Source: Methanomicrobiaceae archaeon
GTDB lineage: Archaea > Halobacteriota > Methanomicrobia > Methanomicrobiales > Methanomicrobiaceae
DNA length: 64,000 nt
Assembly: GCA_016926855.1 (NCBI GenBank)
Contig: JAFGNT010000017.1
Location: 1 to 64,000, forward strand
Direction of reading: 5' to 3'
The translations under genes and the position numbers were made by a program. The notes beneath the pieces were generated by a model. It saw only the letters and a program-made list of their open reading frames with translations. It was not told the origin of the DNA and ran no database searches. Of the stretch, positions 59,645 to 64,000 are shown one piece after another. Numbering within the stretch: the first letter of the stretch is position 1; every line of letters starts with the position of its first letter.

Positions 59645-60637
59645 TTATGCCGGTTTTCCAGAGACCTCATAGAGCAGTTTCAGGCAGAGAGTCAGGGGCA
59701 CCGCCAGCAGAGCTCCGAAAATGCCGAGAATCCACCCCCAGAAAAAGACGGAGAGGAGCACGACCGCCGGGGATATCTTCAGTTCATAGCCGGCGAGCTG
59801 GGGAAAGAGAATATTTTCCGCAATTTCGTTGATGACGACACCGCCAAGAATAACCAGTATGGCGGATGCGGGTCCGAACTGAGTCCATGCGAGCAGTGCG
59901 GGCGGGATGACCGCAATCCAGAAGCCTAAGTACGGGATAAAACTCAGCAAAAAAGCAAGAAATGCCCATAATAGTGCAAAATCAACCCCGATAAATGCCA
60001 ATAGCACGCCAATTCCGATTCCCGTCGCACAATTGACTTCGGACCGGATGACAAGATACCGGATAATTTCCCGTGCTAATTTTTCGATTTTCGCCCTCAC
60101 ATCGGGCCGGCCCTCGAGCGAGTTTCTGAGCGTTTCGAGGAACATGCCGGCATCAAGGATAAGGAATATAGGCGTAATGACGATGATCAGTACGATGGTG
60201 ATGCTGTTTCCGAGTCCTGCAAGCGCACTCCCGAATGCACCCGGAATGACTGATATCAGATCCGAAACCGGGACGGAAGCGATATCAATCCCCTGATCCC
60301 GCGCCATCGCGGTGAACAGCACAACCCTGCTTTCGAGCCCGGCCTGATAGAGGGGCAGCTGCTGGATCAGCTGCGAGATATACACGGCCATCAGAATGGT
60401 AATTCCGGCGATTATGGCGATAAAAAGGACAATCCCCGCTGCTACTGCCGGGATATGGGGCACTCCTTTCCGCTCGAGCCAGCGGATCAGCATGCCGAAG
60501 ATGACTGCGAGATAGACTGCGAAGAAGAGGGGCCCGATCATCGTGGCCGCACCTTTCATTCCGGCACATATGATTACGAAGGCCGCGAGCATGAGTACCG
60601 TGCGGAAAGGTTCGGAGAGCAGGGCGGAAGAATTCAT
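59645..60637 (-). CDS. AI-2E family (DUF20) membrane permease
   Basis: Membrane protein of 330 residues with about eight spans in the usual AI-2E/PerM layout: two N-terminal hydrophobic blocks, a cytoplasmic middle part (ETLRNSLEGRPDVRAKIEKL), then IRYLVIRSEVNCATGIGIGV and the C-terminal block with LSFIPYLGFWIAVIPPALLA and ENILFPQLAGYELKISPAVVLLSV, which is family-diagnostic. Function in archaea is unsettled: transport of small organic molecules or Na+/H+ exchange have been proposed for relatives. Confidence 0.9.
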   Translation of the reverse strand: MNSSALLSEPFRTVLMLAAFVIICAGMKGAATMIGPLFFAVYLAVIFGMLIRWLERKGVPHIPAVAAGIVLFIAIIAGITILMAVYISQLIQQLPLYQAGLESRVVLFTAMARDQGIDIASVPVSDLISVIPGAFGSALAGLGNSITIVLIIVITPIFLILDAGMFLETLRNSLEGRPDVRAKIEKLAREIIRYLVIRSEVNCATGIGIGVLLAFIGVDFALLWAFLAFLLSFIPYLGFWIAVIPPALLAWTQFGPASAILVILGGVVINEIAENILFPQLAGYELKISPAVVLLSVFFWGWILGIFGALLAVPLTLCLKLLYEVSGKPA

Positions 60638-60833
60638 GGGATCACGCAGGTTGTTCGTTCATCGGGAGATCGCAATCCTGTAGCCGGCCGAAAGTCCTGC
60701 ATTCCCCGGGGGTGTGAGGAAGGTGGCATGACACCTTCTCCGGAGTGACCGGTCTTCCGCCGGGAGTGCTTTCTGGTTGCGTCTCTTACAGAGAGAGGGG
60801 TTTTCCGGATAAAAAAAATTCCTTTCGCAGTTT

Positions 60834-61214
60834 TTACACCCGGACGGGATGTGTCCGGCAGTGATGCTTCTCACGGAGCCCCCCGTCCCGGGTGGCGGGA
60901 CCGGCACCGTATTCTTTTTCCCGGAAGCTTCCGTATTCATCCATGTCATGACCGGCATTGCCGTCTTCCGGGTCCCGGCGTCCGTGCTCCGGTACGAGCA
61001 TAACATACTCCATGATTCCCATTGCCTGCAGGAGGTTGCCGGGATATTTACGCCGGCAGGCGTTCTCAGGTACGAATTCTTCGGGGATGACTTTGTGTAT
61101 CTCCCCGAGTCCGAATATGCCGGAATATCCGGGTGCATCATCACGCACGTTCACCGGTCCGGGTACCCGTTTTCCAGTTATGACATCCTTGAATCCTCGC
61201 GGTTTATGGTGCAC
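60834..61214 (-). CDS. Doubtful ORF of 126 residues
   Basis: Open frame starting with GTG, encoding a soluble-looking protein (GFKDVITGKRVPGPVNVRDD, EEFVPENACRRKYPGN) with a charged, probably disordered C-terminus. No ribosome site is evident. A longer frame on the plus strand (60849-61499) covers the same DNA and has a similar GC-rich third position, so at most one is real. I favour the minus frame on composition but with low confidence. Confidence 0.3.
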   Translation of the reverse strand: MHHKPRGFKDVITGKRVPGPVNVRDDAPGYSGIFGLGEIHKVIPEEFVPENACRRKYPGNLLQAMGIMEYVMLVPEHGRRDPEDGNAGHDMDEYGSFREKEYGAGPATRDGGLREKHHCRTHPVRV

Positions 61215-61783
61215 GAAATGCGGGTCGTGACCAGCACCACCCTCTATTCGCTGAAGGCCGGCACGGGGGGCTGGCCTGACCCGATCGTGACGGCAGCACT
61301 ACTCCGGGATGTGATGCAGAGCGGAATTTACCGGTGGTATGCGTATCATATCCGGAAACAGTTCCGGTGCTCTCCCGGCCCCTGCCCTTCCGGGGCCGTA
61401 TGCCTGATGCGCGAGACATTCCTGCGGCTCTGTGCCGGTGCTCTCGGACTGGTGTTTGCCAGAGGATCGTGGTCGGAGTGCCCCCGAAAATATCGTTGAG
61501 CCGGAACCAGACCGGTATACCGGGTTCGACCGGGGTGCTCGCGTGATTTTCCGGCACGGATGACGGATATCCGCACCGCACGGGAAGAACAGGCTCCGGA
61601 CGCCCTTATCAGTTCAATGGACCGGATTACCGACAGAGCTGGTTCCACCGGTGATGCCGTCTCAGCTTTCACAACGAAGGAGCCGTGTGACTAGCCGTAT
61701 ATCAGCCGGACCTCTCCGGGAAAAACACCGGGTTCCCAATAATTTTTTCCGGAGGACTTTCACCGTCTCCGGGCAGGCCTTTC
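61215..61783. other. 569-base stretch without a supported gene
   Basis: Frames open on both strands, but none has a ribosome site, a family likeness or a start that fits its neighbours. Several short GC-rich inverted repeats such as CCGG-containing ones occur, as elsewhere in this genome. It could be decayed coding DNA. Confidence 0.4.
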
Positions 61784-62761
61784 CTAGACCTCCAGTACCA
61801 CCGTCTCCCCGATCGTCTCCACCGCATTGTTGATGTGACGGGTGATATCTACCTTTGATCCTTTCCCCGCACCGCGGATCTGGCCTTTGTCGATGAGGTA
61901 ATAGAAGCCGTCGCCGACGAGGTAATAGCGGATAAGGCCCTTGATCTCGGCTTCATTAATTTTTATCTCCAGGCGTTTCTGCACGTCCGGGGAGTGCTGT
62001 TGGTCGTGTACGAGGAAGCTCAGGACATCCTCCGGCATCCGCCGCCGTGGCCGTGGTGGCACCTCCGGGACTTCAGCCACATGTTCGGGGGTTGCCGCCG
62101 CTGTTGCGGGTTTGGGTGCCGATTTGGCTTTGGCTGCCTTTTTATCCTCGCCCAGTACCCTCCCCCCGAGGTACCCGGTCTGGCTCAGCCCCATCAGGTA
62201 AACGAGCGTCGGATCGATATCGGGAAGCGAGAGCCCGGCGGCGTCTGCCGCAGCGGCCCCGTCGCCCGCGGCGGCCATTCCGGTGACCGTTCCCACGACG
62301 ACCGAGAGGTAGAGGACAATGCCCACGAAGGTCCATAAGAACATCTGGAACCGGTTGAGAGCGATCTTCCCCTTGTTCTTCAGCATCATGCCGAAGGGAG
62401 GGAGTTTTTCCGGTGGTTTTACAGGTGTATCGGGTTTATACTCCGATTTTGTGTACCCTATGCTGACGAGGGGCACCGCGACGCTGATACCGAGCAGCAA
62501 ATACAGGTTCAGGGGAATCTCTGTCGAAAACGTGAGATCACCCTCGAATATTCTGATGGCGGAAATCCAGATATACGAGAACGAGATGACAATCGTCCAG
62601 AGAAGGAACTGGAAGAGCGAAAGGCTCGGCACCCAGTAATCGGCACGGATGATGTTGAGAAAATTCCCTCCGTCCGTTCTGACCAGCACCATGGCACCAA
62701 GAAGTACCGCGGCAATGACGACGACGGAGGTGATGAATCCGAGCATAATGCTGTCTGCCAT
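61784..62761 (-). CDS. Membrane protein with C-terminal cytoplasmic domain, unknown family
   Basis: Protein of 325 residues with about four transmembrane segments in the first 170 residues (ITSVVVIAAVLLGAMVLV, LFQFLLWTIVISFSYIWI, LYLLLGISVAVPLVSIGY, MFLWTFVGIVLYLSVVVG). A basic, Ala/Pro-rich linker (KAAKAKSAPKPATAAATPEH) joins a C-terminal domain of about 90 residues (RRMPEDVLSFLVHDQQHS, GDGFYYLIDKGQ) that may be exposed in the cytoplasm. It could anchor a signalling or surface-layer component, but I recognise no family. Confidence 0.68.
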   Translation of the reverse strand: MADSIMLGFITSVVVIAAVLLGAMVLVRTDGGNFLNIIRADYWVPSLSLFQFLLWTIVISFSYIWISAIRIFEGDLTFSTEIPLNLYLLLGISVAVPLVSIGYTKSEYKPDTPVKPPEKLPPFGMMLKNKGKIALNRFQMFLWTFVGIVLYLSVVVGTVTGMAAAGDGAAAADAAGLSLPDIDPTLVYLMGLSQTGYLGGRVLGEDKKAAKAKSAPKPATAAATPEHVAEVPEVPPRPRRRMPEDVLSFLVHDQQHSPDVQKRLEIKINEAEIKGLIRYYLVGDGFYYLIDKGQIRGAGKGSKVDITRHINNAVETIGETVVLEV

Positions 62762-63170
62762 AGTCCCTCATTAGATAATTATAGTAATATAGTATTCGCC
62801 GGATACGGGTTTCGGATCTTTTGCCGCACATCGGAGGTGCGACGGCGTCCGGTCTCCGGACCGGTCTGTCTGCCTCACCTGTCGCCTTCCTGTATGCGGA
62901 TACCGTGATGATCTGTCACGGAAAGGACAGGGTGTCGTTCACCGGATCCCCCGGGGTACTCCAGATGGAAAAATTGCAAACGGGAGTGGATTCCTGTGAG
63001 TCTGAACGGAAATGATTGCATTCGAAGCAGCGCCATCTCCCCTGGTTAATCTGATGCCGTCTGCTATCTTTTTATATTCCCTTCATCGATTGATACATTA
63101 CCGGCAGATAGCACGGGGACGGATTGCCGGTAACAACTCTCGGGTCAGATACCTGGAGGAGGGGAACTGA
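62762..63170. other. 409-base intergenic region with divergent promoters
   Basis: The left side is AT-rich (AGATAATTATAGTAATATAG at about 62771-62790), fitting a promoter for the membrane protein gene on the minus strand. At 63068-63078 TTTTTATATTC is a TATA-like element for the surface-protein gene at 63171. A ribosome site (GGAGGAGGGG) lies at about 63155. The 64-codon frame in between (62821-63015) is not supported. Confidence 0.4.
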
Positions 63171-64000
63171 GTGAAACGTCATCTTTTTGCGTGCATCGCA
63201 GTGATAACTATCTGGATCATTGCCGCAACTCCCGCCTCGGCAATCCAGCCGCTTGTCGTTGATCTAACACACACACCGGATCCTGTGCGACTGGGTGAGA
63301 CGGTATCCTACACAATCACCTATATGAACCCGAATCCGGAAACAGTTCACAATATCGAGATCGACGCAGATATTTCCGCATGCGGGGTTCAGCACCACTG
63401 GAGTCCCGGCCCGCTCGCGGGAGGAGCGACGGGATCGGTTGGCTGGACAGATCAGGTCAGCGAGTGGATATATACGGGATTACATATCGATTACGTAACA
63501 GTCCGGAGCGATGAGACCGGCACAGCCACCATCTCCGGGCTTACATATGTCATCTTTGCTGATCCGATTCTGGTTGCCATCACAGATACCCCGGATCCCG
63601 TTTGCCCGGGAGAAAGTACGACCTTCAGTATAGAATATGCAAATCCCAATCCCTTCGCTCTCACCTCCGTCTGCCTCACCGGATTCCTGTCGGTGCATCT
63701 GAATTTCATATCATCGACCTGCAACGGATTCTTTTGTGCGGCGACCAATACCGTTGAATGGTTCCTCGGGACGATCTGCGGCGGTGCTACCGGGACGGTC
63801 TCTTTTTGCGGGACCGTCGATCCGTCCGTTTCACCGGACGGTGTGATCCCGACGCAGTTAACGGTCAGAAGTGACGAAGCGGGTCTTCAGGGCGACGTCA
63901 CGGAAACCACAACCGTGAAAGATACTATGCCGGTACCGGAATTCCCGTCGTCGGCCCTGCCTGCAGCCATGATTGCAGGATCTTTCGCCCTTTGTGCCGG
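63171..64000 (+). CDS. Exported surface protein with DUF11-like repeats and PEF-type sorting motif (partial)
   Basis: Runs off the end of the window after 276 codons. The start is GTG 11 bases after GGAGGAGGGG. A signal peptide (LFACIAVITIWIIAATPASA) is followed by two repeats of the DUF11 kind (TPDPVRLGETVSYTITYMNPNP and TPDPVCPGESTTFSIEYANP), then EFPSSALPAAMIAGSFAL near the end, preceded by VP. This matches the PEF-CTERM pattern that archaeosortases cleave; the basic anchor residues should follow just outside the window. It is likely attached to the cell surface. Confidence 0.8.
   Translation, partial: MKRHLFACIAVITIWIIAATPASAIQPLVVDLTHTPDPVRLGETVSYTITYMNPNPETVHNIEIDADISACGVQHHWSPGPLAGGATGSVGWTDQVSEWIYTGLHIDYVTVRSDETGTATISGLTYVIFADPILVAITDTPDPVCPGESTTFSIEYANPNPFALTSVCLTGFLSVHLNFISSTCNGFFCAATNTVEWFLGTICGGATGTVSFCGTVDPSVSPDGVIPTQLTVRSDEAGLQGDVTETTTVKDTMPVPEFPSSALPAAMIAGSFALCA

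Noticed and set aside
60849-61499. 216-codon plus-strand frame
   Set aside because: No ribosome site or recognisable domain; it overlaps a better-looking minus frame, which is itself doubtful.
1-64000. Search for tRNA, rRNA, CRISPR arrays and insertion sequences
   Set aside because: No GGTTCGAATCC-like T arm with a matching acceptor, no regular spacer-repeat run and no transposase with terminal repeats was seen; the recombinase-like gene at 28005 lacks flanking repeats.

Overview
The window looks like chromosomal DNA of a methanogenic euryarchaeon, most probably of the order Methanomicrobiales (inference from gene content; no rRNA is present). Archaeal markers include a thermosome subunit, RPA with an RPA-associated protein, TiaS, aIF1A, archaeal deoxyhypusine synthase, archaeal FAD synthase, a CTP-dependent riboflavin kinase, CbiZ, and a mevalonate block with HMG-CoA synthase, thiolase, DUF35 protein and HMG-CoA reductase. 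FmdE and a dihydropteroate-synthase-like protein of the methanopterin type point to a methanogen. Genes start mostly on ATG or GTG behind GGAGGTGAT-like sites, TATA boxes are visible in several gaps, and many neighbours overlap by 1-13 bases. I found no tRNA, rRNA, CRISPR array or insertion sequence.

Layout. 0.2-4.5 kb: a MerR-like coiled-coil protein, a two-gene K+/H+ antiporter (KhtT/KhtU type), then an ATPase plus TOPRIM-protein pair that resembles OLD/PARIS-type defence modules. 4.6-10.9 kb: housekeeping and cofactor genes (YgjP-like protease, DUF2284, RibL, JAMM protein, DHPS-like protein, PHP protein, TruA, a proline-rich membrane protein). 11.0-13.8 kb: four-subunit pyruvate:ferredoxin oxidoreductase in the order beta-alpha-gamma-delta. 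13.8-18.1 kb: two sensor histidine kinases around a zinc-ribbon protein. 18.3-27.99 kb: thermosome, HTH regulator, TiaS, deoxyhypusine synthase, PyrF, a free-standing NrdD glycyl-radical tail, a CbiZ fusion, RPA and its partner. 28.0-38.4 kb: an orphan serine-recombinase-like protein, RibB with the regulator-kinase RbkR, the mevalonate block, Trm5, RimI, a DUF1015 protein and HisG.

39.4-43.3 kb is a six-gene operon-like run of one lipoprotein and five single-span, pilin-like envelope proteins without any pilus ATPase or peptidase nearby. 43.4-46.4 kb holds aIF1A and small proteins. 46.5-49.7 kb is a NifX / ferredoxin-ParA / ferredoxin-ParA / DUF134 / DUF5320 / NifX cluster. 49.75-51.9 kb holds an orphan MazF-like toxin with a perfect palindrome upstream, a DUF2178/HTH pair, and a secreted protein made of three 56-residue repeats behind another palindrome. 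52-60.6 kb: DEAD-box helicase, lipoproteins, an Fe-S protein, DUF2769, a decayed aminotransferase, a DOMON lipoprotein, a dienelactone hydrolase and an AI-2E-type permease. 60.6-61.8 kb is poorly coding. The window ends inside a surface protein with DUF11-like repeats and a PEF-type C-terminal sorting motif.

Start sites were chosen by eye from ribosome binding sites and family starts. Family names rest on motif recognition, not on searches.
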